Shown: piece after piece, positions 1 through 6,009 of the stretch
Numbering within the stretch: the first letter of the stretch is position 1
Layout of the letters: each line of letters opens with the position of its first letter
Source of the DNA: Alphaproteobacteria bacterium
GTDB lineage: Bacteria > Pseudomonadota > Alphaproteobacteria > ATCC43930 > CGMCC-115725
Direction of reading: 5' to 3'
DNA: 6,009 bases
Assembly (NCBI GenBank): GCA_005884825.1
Contig: VAZT01000203.1
Span: 1-6,009, forward strand
The notes under the pieces: model-generated
What the model saw: only the letters and a program-made list of their open reading frames with translations
Databases searched by the model: none
Told to the model about the DNA's origin: nothing
Program-made: the position numbers and the translations under genes

Positions 1-334
1 TCCGAATATTGTCGAGCCGCCGCCGCTCGATCTGCGCAAGCAGCTTGACTATCCCGTTCTCGAATACTTCGCAGCCGATGAACCCGGTTTGCGGATGCTG
101 CTCGGCCAATTGCGCGAGATGCTCGCCGCCGCCGAAACCGATCTCTAGCCAGATCGAGAAGCGTGCGTTACCGAAGAGACCAGCGGTGTCGAGGCGACCG
201 GATGGCGGAGGATTTATCGCCAGCCGCGGCAGCAATTCGGTGATGAGGGTCTTTTGTCCGGGCCGCAGCGCCCGCCCGCGGCGGCGGCCGAAGACCGGAT
301 GACGCCGCTCCGGCTCGCAGCCCGGTATGCTCAG
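1..334 (-). CDS. trmB: tRNA (guanine-N7-)-methyltransferase, 3' end cut by the window
   Basis: TrmB methylates guanine 46 in the tRNA variable loop to m7G, using S-adenosylmethionine, in the cytoplasm. About 111 codons are visible; the family is usually 210-240 residues, so roughly half is present. The N-terminal part reads GRRRGRALRPGQ, like the conserved GRRKG...L-x-P-x-Q block of TrmB. It is followed by the SAM-binding motif I, LEIGFGGGEHLAQLA, near 137-181, and then GCEVFENGIVKLL near 61-99. The frame is open back to a stop at 362-364 but contains no ATG or GTG; the only TTG (233-235) lies inside the conserved region. I place the start at CTG 332-334, which overlaps the metK stop as CTGA, but this is inferred. 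The gene directly follows metK, which makes its methyl donor. Family assignment is secure; the start is not. Confidence 0.9.
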   Translation of the reverse strand, partial: MSIPGCEPERRHPVFGRRRGRALRPGQKTLITELLPRLAINPPPSGRLDTAGLFGNARFSIWLEIGFGGGEHLAQLAEQHPQTGFIGCEVFENGIVKLLAQIERRRLDNIR

Positions 335-1491
335 AAGGCGCGCCGCAGCTCGTCCACTAGATCAAGCCTCTCCCACGAGAAACCGCCATCGGGGTCGGGC
401 CGGCGGCCAAAATGGCCGTAGGCGGCGGTACGTCGGTAAATCGGCTTATTCAGACTAAGATGCGTACGGATGCCGCGCGGCGACAGATCCACCAGCCCCT
501 GCAGGACCGCGGCGAGCTTTTGCTCGTCGGCGGTACCCGCGGTATCGACATAGAACGACAGCGGCTTGGCGACGCCGATCGCATAAGCAATCTGGATCGT
601 GCAGCGTTCGGCAAGCCCGGCGGCAACGACGTTCTTGGCGAGATAGCGTGCGGCATAAGCGCCCGAGCGGTCGACCTTGGTCGGGTCCTTGCCGGAGAAT
701 GCGCCGCCGCCGTGCGGCGCGGCGCCTCCATAGGTGTCGACGATAATCTTACGGCCGGTGACCCCGGCGTCTCCGTCGGGGCCGCCGATCACAAACCGGC
801 CGGTCGGGTTGACGAGAAAATGCTCTTCCTGGCACATCCAGCCTTCTGGCAGCGTTGCGACCACGTACGGCCGCACGATCTCGCGCACCTCCTCTGTTTC
901 GATCCGGTCGGAATGTTGGATCGAGACGACGACCTTCGCCGCCCGAACGGGTTTGCCGTCAATGTATTGCAGCGTCACCTGGCTCTTCGCGTCGGGGCCC
1001 AACAGCGGTGTCTCCCCGGCGTGCCGCGCCTCGGACAGGGAACGCAGGATGGCATGCGCGTAAAAGATCGGCGCCGGCATGAATTCCGGCGTTTCGCGGC
1101 AGGCGTAGCCGAACATCATGCCTTGATCGCCGGCGCCCTCGTCTTTGTTGCACGACGCGTCGACTCCCTGCGCGATGTCGGAAGACTGGCCGTGGATCAG
1201 GCATTTGATCGCCGCCGAGCGCCAATGAAAGTTCTCCTGCTCGTAGCCGATCTCGCGGATCGCGTCGCGCGCCACCTCGATCAGCCTTTCGCCGGTGATT
1301 GCGGCGGGACCGCGGACTTCTCCGGCGAGCACCACGCGATTGGTCGTGACCAGCGTCTCGACACCGCAGCGAGCTTCCGGCTCGGCCGCCAAAAAAGTGT
1401 CGACGATCGCGTCGGAAATGCGGTCGCAAATTTTGTCGGGATGCCCCTCCGACACAGATTCGCTCGTGAATACGTAATCCCGATTGGCCAA
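331..1491 (-). CDS. metK: S-adenosylmethionine synthetase (methionine adenosyltransferase)
   Basis: MetK makes S-adenosylmethionine from ATP and methionine in the cytoplasm, releasing phosphate and pyrophosphate; SAM is the cell's main methyl donor. With the TTG start at 1491 the protein has 386 residues, matching the E. coli length (384). Visible signatures are FTSESVSEGHPDK near residues 8-20, including the conserved ATP/methionine-site histidine 17. Signature 1, GAGDQGMMFGYA, is at 119-130 and the glycine-rich GGGAFSGKDPTKVDRS is at 261-276. The frame is open further upstream to 1854, but that part overlaps the preceding regulator gene and does not resemble MetK. TTG 1491 gives MANRDYVFTSES, the normal MetK amino end, and has GGGAAAGG seven bases upstream. 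The gene is complete and shows no frameshift. It is preceded by a 109-base leader and runs into trmB at its stop codon. Confidence 0.97.
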   Translation of the reverse strand: MANRDYVFTSESVSEGHPDKICDRISDAIVDTFLAAEPEARCGVETLVTTNRVVLAGEVRGPAAITGERLIEVARDAIREIGYEQENFHWRSAAIKCLIHGQSSDIAQGVDASCNKDEGAGDQGMMFGYACRETPEFMPAPIFYAHAILRSLSEARHAGETPLLGPDAKSQVTLQYIDGKPVRAAKVVVSIQHSDRIETEEVREIVRPYVVATLPEGWMCQEEHFLVNPTGRFVIGGPDGDAGVTGRKIIVDTYGGAAPHGGGAFSGKDPTKVDRSGAYAARYLAKNVVAAGLAERCTIQIAYAIGVAKPLSFYVDTAGTADEQKLAAVLQGLVDLSPRGIRTHLSLNKPIYRRTAAYGHFGRRPDPDGGFSWERLDLVDELRRAF

Positions 1492-1600
1492 AGGACTGCC
1501 TTTCCCGAGAGCGTCAAAATTGAAGGGTAGCACTTCGGCGTTGATGCAATCTTGCTTGTTGAGCGTCAAGCCCAATTTTCCACCTGGCCGAGCAGAAGCG
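1492..1600 (-). other. metK 5' leader with possible RNA secondary structure
   Basis: This is the gap between the regulator stop and the metK start. In mRNA sense, AAAAUUG at 1579-1573 is exactly complementary to CAAUUUU at 1522-1516. Inside that closing helix GCUUG (1571-1567) can pair with CAAGC (1558-1554) around an 8-base loop. TTGACGCTC occurs twice, at 1569-1561 and 1517-1509. I do not recognise the conserved cores of the SAM-II or SAM/SAH riboswitches here, so no riboswitch is called. The first TTGACG could also serve as a -35 box, but the hexamer 17 bases on, CATCAA, is a poor -10. Confidence 0.3.
1499..1506 (-). promoter_or_regulatory. Ribosome binding site deciding the metK TTG start
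   Basis: The mRNA-sense sequence GGGAAAGG lies seven bases upstream of TTG 1491. It is the only purine-rich stretch near the beginning of the MetK-like reading. Together with the protein alignment it favours this TTG over in-frame GTG and TTG codons farther upstream in the leader. Confidence 0.65.
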
Positions 1601-2062
1601 CTATTCCCCCGAAAATCGTTCGCCGCCGCCGGCCAGAGCCCTTGCGAGATCGAACAGACGGCGGCGCAGAGCCGGATCGTCGATCCGGTAATAGGCGCTG
1701 ACCAGCTCGACGGTTTCACGCCGGCGCAGCGGATCGGAGTCGAACGCTTCGGCCGCAGGTTCGGCAAATCCTGCCGGGATCGCCGGGGCGCGTACCGGGT
1801 CCATGTCGTCGAAGAAGAACGAGACCGGGACGTCCAGCACGCGACTGAGATCATGCAACCGGCTGGCGCCGATCCGGTTGGCGCCTCGCTCGTATTTCTG
1901 GACCTGTTGAAAGGTCAATCCGATCGCCTCTCCCAGCTTTTCTTGGCTGAGGCCGAGCATGTTTCGGCGGAGCCGCACGCGGGAGCCGACATGAATATCG
2001 ATCGGGTTCGGCTTGTCGCCTTTTTGGCGGCCCGGCCGCCGGGGCTGTTGTTGCATCGCCAT
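1601..2062 (-). CDS. XRE-family helix-turn-helix regulator, PraR/PhrR-like
   Basis: This is a 153-residue protein with a short basic, glutamine-rich amino end. A Cro/C1-type helix-turn-helix domain follows at about residues 28-82; its recognition region LSQEKLGEAIGLTFQQVQKY spans 38-57. VPVSFFFDD (78-86) closes the domain. The linker at about 88-112 is rich in Ala and Pro, and a predicted helical carboxy end (about 112-146) may serve dimerisation. The NPIDIHVGSRVRLRR start and the SRVLDVPVSFFFDD end resemble the conserved alphaproteobacterial PraR/PhrR group. Members of that group regulate cell-surface, symbiosis or stress genes in rhizobia; the targets here are unknown. ATG 2062 is the first start in its frame, and a second ATG follows two codons later. 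Neither has a clear Shine-Dalgarno sequence. The gene has its own likely promoter and precedes metK, so it may influence metK or itself, but this is inference. The HTH class is certain, the subgroup likely. Confidence 0.93.
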   Translation of the reverse strand: MAMQQQPRRPGRQKGDKPNPIDIHVGSRVRLRRNMLGLSQEKLGEAIGLTFQQVQKYERGANRIGASRLHDLSRVLDVPVSFFFDDMDPVRAPAIPAGFAEPAAEAFDSDPLRRRETVELVSAYYRIDDPALRRRLFDLARALAGGGERFSGE

Positions 2063-2096
2063 CGGTGGAGCACTAGCGCAAAGCAGCGGAAGTGAT

Positions 2097-2126
2097 TTGA
2101 TAAGGCACGCGATCGACGGCGGTCAA
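2097..2126 (-). promoter_or_regulatory. Likely sigma-70-type promoter for the XRE regulator (and perhaps metK)
   Basis: In the 84-base gap after lnt, reading in mRNA sense, TTGACC at 2126-2121 matches the -35 consensus at five of six bases. TATCAA at 2102-2097 matches the -10 consensus at four of six, with an 18-base spacer. Transcription would begin near 2090, giving a leader of about 28 bases before ATG 2062. This is motif matching only; the spacing is one base longer than ideal. Confidence 0.5.
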
Positions 2127-2146
2127 CAAGGAGTATTAACGGGAGG

Positions 2147-3781
2147 CTAAATGTTGCGCTTGCGGGACGCCGTCAACGCAGCCGGAAGGAGGCCGAGGCA
2201 CAGGAGTGCCAACAATATCCAATCGCCGCCGCGGGAATAGGGCGTCGGCGCCAACATGTCCGCGGGCAGCGGGAGATCGGCATAACCGACGGTATCCAAG
2301 TCGATCCGCGCGACGACCCGACCCACCCCGTCGACGATCCCGCTCACGCCGTTGTTCGCAACCCTCACCAGCGGCAACGCTTCTTCCACGGCACGGGTGC
2401 GGGCGATCGCAAAGTGCTGATAGGGACCGGAGGTACGTCCATACCAGGCATCGTTCGTGACATTCAGAATCCATGCCGGGCGGTCGTGTTCGTCGACGAT
2501 GGCGCCCGGGAATATGACCTCATAGCAGATCAGCGGGGCGAAAGGCGGGAGCCCCGGCAGCTCGATCGTCCTTGGCCCCGGCCCCGCGGTGTAGTCGAGG
2601 CTCCCGGGCGTAATCTTTTGCAAAGGCAAGACCTCACGGAGCGGCATGTATTCACCGAACGGAACCAGGTGTGCTTTGTCATAGCGAGCGACGATCTCAC
2701 GATTACCGTCCACTGCCTCGATGCTGTTCCAGACCTGCGCGACCGGGTTCGGCGGGGGGTTTGTCCGCACCGCGCCGGTAATGACATAGCCGCGACCTGC
2801 GGCGACGGCGGCGATCTCGCCGCGATGATCCGCATCGCGCCCGAGCAGAAATGGGGTCGCCGCCTCCGGCCACACCACGGCTGCAAGCTTCCGCGTCTCG
2901 GGGGCGCTGCTGAGGTCGAGGAGGAGGCGGAAATTACGTTGCGCCGCAGCCGGCTCCCATTTCATCGTCTGCGGGATCGACGGCTGGACGATGCGCAGAA
3001 AATATGCGGTTTCAACAGTCGGTGTGGCCGCCAGCCGGACCGCGCCCAGCAGGCTCGGCACTACAATCAAGAGGCCCGCCGCAACTGCCGGGGCGAAGCG
3101 CCGGCCCGGCGAAAGCGGATTCAGCGAGGTTGTTCCGAGAAGAGCGGGCAGAGAGGCGGCGAGTACCGTCAGGAAGCTCAACCCGTAAATCCCGAGCACC
3201 GCGACGCTCTGCAGCATCAGAATCGCCCCGGGAAATCCGCCCGACCAGGCGTAGCCGATCAGGTTCCAGGGGAGCCCAGTGAGGGCGTGTCCGCGCACCC
3301 ATTCGGCTACGGTCCACGCAACCGCAAAGGCAAAGATGCGAGCCGCTCCCGGCAAGCGCAGCTGCCTGACCGCGAGATTGGTGGCCAGCAATGTCGCTGC
3401 GGCATAGAGCGCGAACGCTGCCGGGAGCCCGGCAGCGGCGACCGGCACCAGCCACCAGAAGCTGGCGATATCGACAAAGAGCGCGGCAGCGATCCAATAG
3501 AGGCCGCTGATGAAGAAACCGAGACCAAAGGCGTACCCCAAACGAAAGGACGCCCACGGTCCGGTACTTCCGTCATCAAGCCACAGGAGGCCGGTAAAGG
3601 CCACCAGCAGCAGCGGCGTCAGATCGACCGGCGGCAACGTCGCAGTGGCGCAGACGCCGAGCAGGAAGGCGAGCCCGTAACGGCGCCAGCCGGATATGAC
3701 GGCGAGTCGATGGGCCAGGCGGCAGAGCGGGGTCTCGACCCGCGAGCCGGGCCGAATCCGCAACACCGATGCTTCAGGCAC
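2147..3781 (-). CDS. lnt: Apolipoprotein N-acyltransferase
   Basis: Lnt adds the third acyl chain to the amino-terminal cysteine of lipoproteins, taking it from phospholipid, in the inner membrane with its active site on the periplasmic side. The chosen GTG start gives 544 residues (E. coli: 512). Several hydrophobic segments fill about residues 35-250, including GLAFLLGVCATATLPP and the conserved block EWVRGHALTGLPWNLIGYAW (160-179). A nitrilase-type domain follows. Its catalytic triad is Glu306 (VVWPEAATPF), Lys369 (RYDKAHLVPFGEY) and Cys419 (LICYEVIFP), with spacing close to that of E. coli. A final hydrophobic segment lies near 521-537. The frame is open to 3856, inside corC. GTG 3779-3781 overlaps the corC end by 8 bases and has GGGTGA eight bases upstream; GTG 3764-3766 is the alternative (539 residues). 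The gene is complete, with the key residues kept. Confidence 0.95.
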   Translation of the reverse strand: MPEASVLRIRPGSRVETPLCRLAHRLAVISGWRRYGLAFLLGVCATATLPPVDLTPLLLVAFTGLLWLDDGSTGPWASFRLGYAFGLGFFISGLYWIAAALFVDIASFWWLVPVAAAGLPAAFALYAAATLLATNLAVRQLRLPGAARIFAFAVAWTVAEWVRGHALTGLPWNLIGYAWSGGFPGAILMLQSVAVLGIYGLSFLTVLAASLPALLGTTSLNPLSPGRRFAPAVAAGLLIVVPSLLGAVRLAATPTVETAYFLRIVQPSIPQTMKWEPAAAQRNFRLLLDLSSAPETRKLAAVVWPEAATPFLLGRDADHRGEIAAVAAGRGYVITGAVRTNPPPNPVAQVWNSIEAVDGNREIVARYDKAHLVPFGEYMPLREVLPLQKITPGSLDYTAGPGPRTIELPGLPPFAPLICYEVIFPGAIVDEHDRPAWILNVTNDAWYGRTSGPYQHFAIARTRAVEEALPLVRVANNGVSGIVDGVGRVVARIDLDTVGYADLPLPADMLAPTPYSRGGDWILLALLCLGLLPAALTASRKRNI

Positions 3782-4691
3782 CAGCAGCGTCACCCGTTGC
3801 TGTCTGCGCCGGCGGTCGGCGCACTCGTAGGCGTTTGATCCTCCGCGGATCGGCATCGAGCACTTCGAATTCGATGCCCAAGGGGTGAGCTATGACTTCG
3901 CCGCGCTTCGGCACACGCCCGGCGAGGCTCGAGACCAGCCCACCCAAAGTGTCCACCTCTTCCTGGTCTCCGTCCGGCCGCAGCCGCGCGCCTTCATGCT
4001 CCTCGAGAACCTCTATCGGTGTGCGGGCATCAGCGATCAAGCTCCCGTCGCTGCGCTCGACGAGGCTCGGGGCCCCGGCCACATCGTGCTCGTCCTCGAT
4101 CTCACCGACAATTTCCTCGATCAGGTCTTCGATCGTGACCAGGCCGTCGATCCCGCCGAATTCGTCGACCACCATCGCAATATGGGTTCGTGCTTGGCGC
4201 ATCTGGACGAGGAGGTCGAGGATCGGCGCCGACGGCGCGACGAACAGCACCTTGCGCAACAGCGGCGCCAACTTCGTCTCGCGGTGCTCGGCGACCGGGC
4301 CGAGCACATCCTTTACGTGCACGAAGCCAATCACATCGTCGAGCGTCTCGCGATACACCGGAACCCGCGAATGACCCTGCTCGACCATGCATTTGACGAC
4401 TTCGGGGAACGGCGTCTCGGCGTCGAGCGCCACGATATCGACGCGCGGCACCATCACGTCGGCAGCCGTCTGGTCGTGGATCTTGAGGACATTGCCGATC
4501 AGCAGCCGCTCGTGGCCGCTCAAAGAGTCAGCATCGTCGGCAGCCGGCTCCTCGATCATCTCGTCGATGGTTTCGCGCAGGCTCTCGCCGTTGCGCGGGC
4601 GGCGGATCAGACGCAGAAAGTTGCGCAGACGGGAAAAGGACCGATCGTGCCCGGATTGGGCGCTACTACCTGGGGGCTCCGAGGCGCTCAT
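3774..4691 (-). CDS. corC: CorC/YbeX (HlyC-type) CBS-domain protein
   Basis: This 305-residue protein belongs to the CorC family, linked to magnesium and cobalt homeostasis; E. coli YbeX (CorC, 292 residues) has also been tied to ribosome-related phenotypes. It starts with a polar, basic segment. DVMVPRVDIVALDA begins the first CBS domain near residue 78, and GHSRVPVY is at 106-113. The second CBS domain covers about 144-198 and includes DEFGGIDGLVTIEDLIEEIV. A CorC/HlyC carboxy-terminal domain covers about 211-291. I see no DUF21 membrane domain, so the protein is probably cytoplasmic or peripheral. The frame is open to 4733, but ATG 4691 has a strong GGAGG seven bases upstream and forms an ATGA overlap with the ybeY stop. 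The end overlaps the proposed lnt start by 8 bases. Whether it exports metal or senses adenine nucleotides cannot be read from sequence. Confidence 0.94.
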   Translation of the reverse strand: MSASEPPGSSAQSGHDRSFSRLRNFLRLIRRPRNGESLRETIDEMIEEPAADDADSLSGHERLLIGNVLKIHDQTAADVMVPRVDIVALDAETPFPEVVKCMVEQGHSRVPVYRETLDDVIGFVHVKDVLGPVAEHRETKLAPLLRKVLFVAPSAPILDLLVQMRQARTHIAMVVDEFGGIDGLVTIEDLIEEIVGEIEDEHDVAGAPSLVERSDGSLIADARTPIEVLEEHEGARLRPDGDQEEVDTLGGLVSSLAGRVPKRGEVIAHPLGIEFEVLDADPRRIKRLRVRRPPAQTATGDAAGA

Positions 4692-5227
4692 GGCTGAACC
4701 TCCGCGGGTTCGATTGACGACATCGGGTCGCAATAGGGATCCGCAACCCCCAGCTCGGCCAAAATCGACCTCTCGAGCGACTCCATAGCCGCGGCCTCGC
4801 CCTGCGTCAGGTGATCGTAGCCGAGGAGGTGAAGCACGCCATGCACGGTAAGATGGACGAGATGGTCCCCAATCGGCTTCTCCTGGTCGGCTGCTTCCTG
4901 CGCCACAGTCTCCAAAGCGAGCACGATGTCGCCGAGTAGAACCGGCGCCCCTGAAGGGAGCCGGGTTCCGGGTTCCCAGACCGGAAAGGCCAGCACATTG
5001 GTCGGTTTATCCCGCCCGCGATAGTCGCGGTTGAGCTGTCGTTGGCTGGCATCGTCGGCGAGGGTGATGCCGAGTTCGACAGCGCCGTGCCACGCCAGTC
5101 CCAAGGCTGTCGTGCCGCGCGCCAGAGCAAGTTCGGCGGCGCGCCGCGCGAGACTTTCGGCGGCGGGACATAGCCGGGTCCAGCCGGCGGAGGGCAATGC
5201 GACTTCGATCGTGCAGGCCAGGTTCAT
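4688..5227 (-). CDS. ybeY: Endoribonuclease YbeY (rRNA maturation factor)
   Basis: YbeY is a zinc-dependent single-strand endoribonuclease that takes part in 16S rRNA 3'-end maturation and ribosome quality control in the cytoplasm. The 179-residue protein carries the diagnostic metal motif HGVLHLLGYDH, with His129, His133 and His139 in H-x3-H-x5-H spacing. It also has LNRDYRGRDKPTNVLAFP (65-82) and the LLGDIVLALE strand (97-106), both typical of the family. At 179 residues it is somewhat longer than E. coli YbeY (155), through a longer amino region and a short polar tail after residue 160. ATG 5225-5227 directly follows the phoH TAA, giving TAAATG. No good Shine-Dalgarno is visible, so reinitiation by ribosomes finishing phoH is likely. 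Its stop overlaps corC as ATGA. Assignment is firm. Confidence 0.96.
   Translation of the reverse strand: MNLACTIEVALPSAGWTRLCPAAESLARRAAELALARGTTALGLAWHGAVELGITLADDASQRQLNRDYRGRDKPTNVLAFPVWEPGTRLPSGAPVLLGDIVLALETVAQEAADQEKPIGDHLVHLTVHGVLHLLGYDHLTQGEAAAMESLERSILAELGVADPYCDPMSSIEPAEVQP
4699..4703 (-). promoter_or_regulatory. Strong Shine-Dalgarno deciding the corC start
   Basis: GGAGG in mRNA sense sits seven bases before ATG 4691, inside the last codons of ybeY. It is the clearest ribosome binding site in the window. It argues against the longer corC frame that begins at 4733. Confidence 0.8.
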
Positions 5228-6009
5228 TTAGGAGTTGCCCGGCCCCGTGCCGTTGTCGCGCGCCTCGTAGGCGCGGACGATGCGGGCGACGAGTTCGTGC
5301 CGCACCACATCCCGGTCGGTCAGCCGCACCGTGCCAATTCCGTCGACGCCGCTCAGCGTCTCGAGCGCCTCGGCCAGACCCGAGCGAGCTCCCGCGGGCA
5401 AGTCCACCTGGGTTGGATCGCCGGTCACAACCATGCGCGATCCCTCTCCGAGCCGTGTCAGGAACATCTTCATCTGCACGGGCGACGTGTTTTGCGCCTC
5501 GTCGAGAATGACAAACGCATGCGACAGCGTGCGCCCGCGCATAAAGGCGATCGGCGCCACCTCGATCTCGCCGGTGCCGAGGCGCCTCGCCAGTTGATCG
5601 GCTGGCAACATATCGTTGAGCGCGTCGAAAATCGGCCGCAAATAGGGGTCGACCTTGTCGCGCAAATCGCCCGGTAGGAAACCCAGCCTTTCGCCGGCCT
5701 CAACGGCCGGGCGTGAAAGGATGATCCGCTCGACGCGGCCGGTCATCAGTAGATCGACTGCGGCAGCAACCGCAAGGTACGTCTTGCCGGTGCCGGCAGG
5801 TCCCAAACCGAAGACCAGCTCGTTGTCGCGCATCGCCTTGATGTAGGCCGCCTGGCCGGGCGAGCGCGCCGAGATGCGGCGCTTGCGGGTGCGGAATGCC
5901 GCGTCTTCCCGCCAGAGGTCTAGACTCCTGTCGCCCAGCTCCGCCTCGGCCAGCCGGATAGCCGCCTCGACCGCCGGCAGATCCACCTCCTGTCCCCGCT
6001 TCAGACGCT
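5228..6009 (-). CDS. phoH: PhoH-like P-loop ATPase (YbeZ), 5' end outside the window
   Basis: This is a PhoH/YbeZ-family nucleotide-binding protein, a predicted ATPase or RNA helicase-like factor acting with YbeY in RNA metabolism. About 259 residues are visible out of a family length of roughly 320-350, so the amino-terminal part is missing. The frame stays open to the right edge, where the residues RLKRGQEV precede the GTG at 5986. That GTG is therefore internal, not the start. The Walker A motif GPAGTGKT is at visible residues 69-76. FVILDEAQN (Walker B) starts near 165, and MVVTGDPTQVDLP near 192 is the sensor-type motif usual for the family. ISARSPGQAAYIKAM before Walker A is also typical. 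It ends in TAA immediately before the ybeY ATG. miaB is the expected next gene upstream by conserved order, but it is not seen here. Confidence 0.95.
   Translation of the reverse strand, partial: RLKRGQEVDLPAVEAAIRLAEAELGDRSLDLWREDAAFRTRKRRISARSPGQAAYIKAMRDNELVFGLGPAGTGKTYLAVAAAVDLLMTGRVERIILSRPAVEAGERLGFLPGDLRDKVDPYLRPIFDALNDMLPADQLARRLGTGEIEVAPIAFMRGRTLSHAFVILDEAQNTSPVQMKMFLTRLGEGSRMVVTGDPTQVDLPAGARSGLAEALETLSGVDGIGTVRLTDRDVVRHELVARIVRAYEARDNGTGPGNS

Noticed and set aside
412..1530. Plus-strand open frame of 372 codons opposite metK
   Set aside because: It mirrors a clear, full-length MetK on the other strand. The Arg/Asp/Ala/Gly-rich translation has no recognisable domain; long antisense frames are common in GC-rich coding DNA.
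1492..1600. Known SAM riboswitch (SAM-II or SAM/SAH) before metK
   Set aside because: I compared the leader by eye with the conserved cores I remember and found no match. An Infernal search would settle this.
1492..1854. Long amino-terminal extension of MetK (507-residue reading)
   Set aside because: The extra 121 residues overlap the XRE regulator in another frame and do not look like MetK. TTG 1491 restores normal family length and has a ribosome binding site.
2063..2146. Rho-independent terminator after lnt
   Set aside because: There is no GC-rich hairpin followed by a T-run in the gap.
2414..3838. Plus-strand open frame of 474 codons opposite lnt
   Set aside because: The translation is low-complexity, rich in Arg, Gln, Gly and Glu, and lies over an intact Lnt with its catalytic triad. 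It runs across the lnt-corC junction without a plausible start context.
3885..4697. Plus-strand open frame of 270 codons opposite corC
   Set aside because: It shadows the CBS-domain gene exactly and shows no family signature. No promoter or ribosome site was seen for it.
5228..5986. phoH starting at GTG 5986
   Set aside because: The frame continues to the window edge with PhoH-like residues RLKRGQEV, so this GTG is internal and the gene is simply cut.

Overview
The window is a compact, GC-rich bacterial housekeeping segment in which every supported gene lies on the minus strand. Transcription therefore runs from the right edge (about 6009) to the left edge (1). In transcription order the genes are phoH (5' end outside the window), ybeY, corC/ybeX-type, lnt, an XRE-family regulator resembling alphaproteobacterial PraR/PhrR, metK, and trmB (3' end outside the window). 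From general knowledge, phoH-ybeY-corC-lnt is the widespread proteobacterial ybeZYX-lnt cluster, and its continuation into an XRE regulator, metK and trmB is typical of Alphaproteobacteria. High GC, GTG/TTG starts and the PraR-like protein agree with that class. I cannot name a genus.

Right half (3774-6009): phoH, ybeY, corC and lnt are packed with no spacer. phoH and ybeY abut as TAAATG, ybeY and corC overlap as ATGA, and the proposed lnt GTG start lies 8 bases inside corC. This implies one transcript with translational coupling. PhoH and YbeY are tied to RNA and ribosome maturation, CorC to divalent-cation homeostasis (and, in E. coli, to ribosome-linked phenotypes), and Lnt completes lipoprotein acylation in the inner membrane.

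Centre (1492-2146): an 84-base gap after lnt holds a plausible sigma-70-type promoter, followed by the 153-residue XRE regulator. A 109-base gap then leads to metK and contains possible RNA secondary structure and a 9-base direct repeat.

Left half (1-1491): metK (386 residues with a TTG start) makes S-adenosylmethionine. It runs directly into trmB, a SAM-dependent tRNA m7G46 methyltransferase. trmB has no ATG, GTG or TTG at a sensible position, and its best start candidate is a CTG overlapping the metK stop as CTGA.

I see no mobile element, CRISPR array, RNA gene or unknown multi-gene system. The points worth checking are the trmB start, the metK leader, the internal promoter and the regulator's position next to metK. 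Long plus-strand open frames opposite metK, lnt and corC look like GC-driven shadows.
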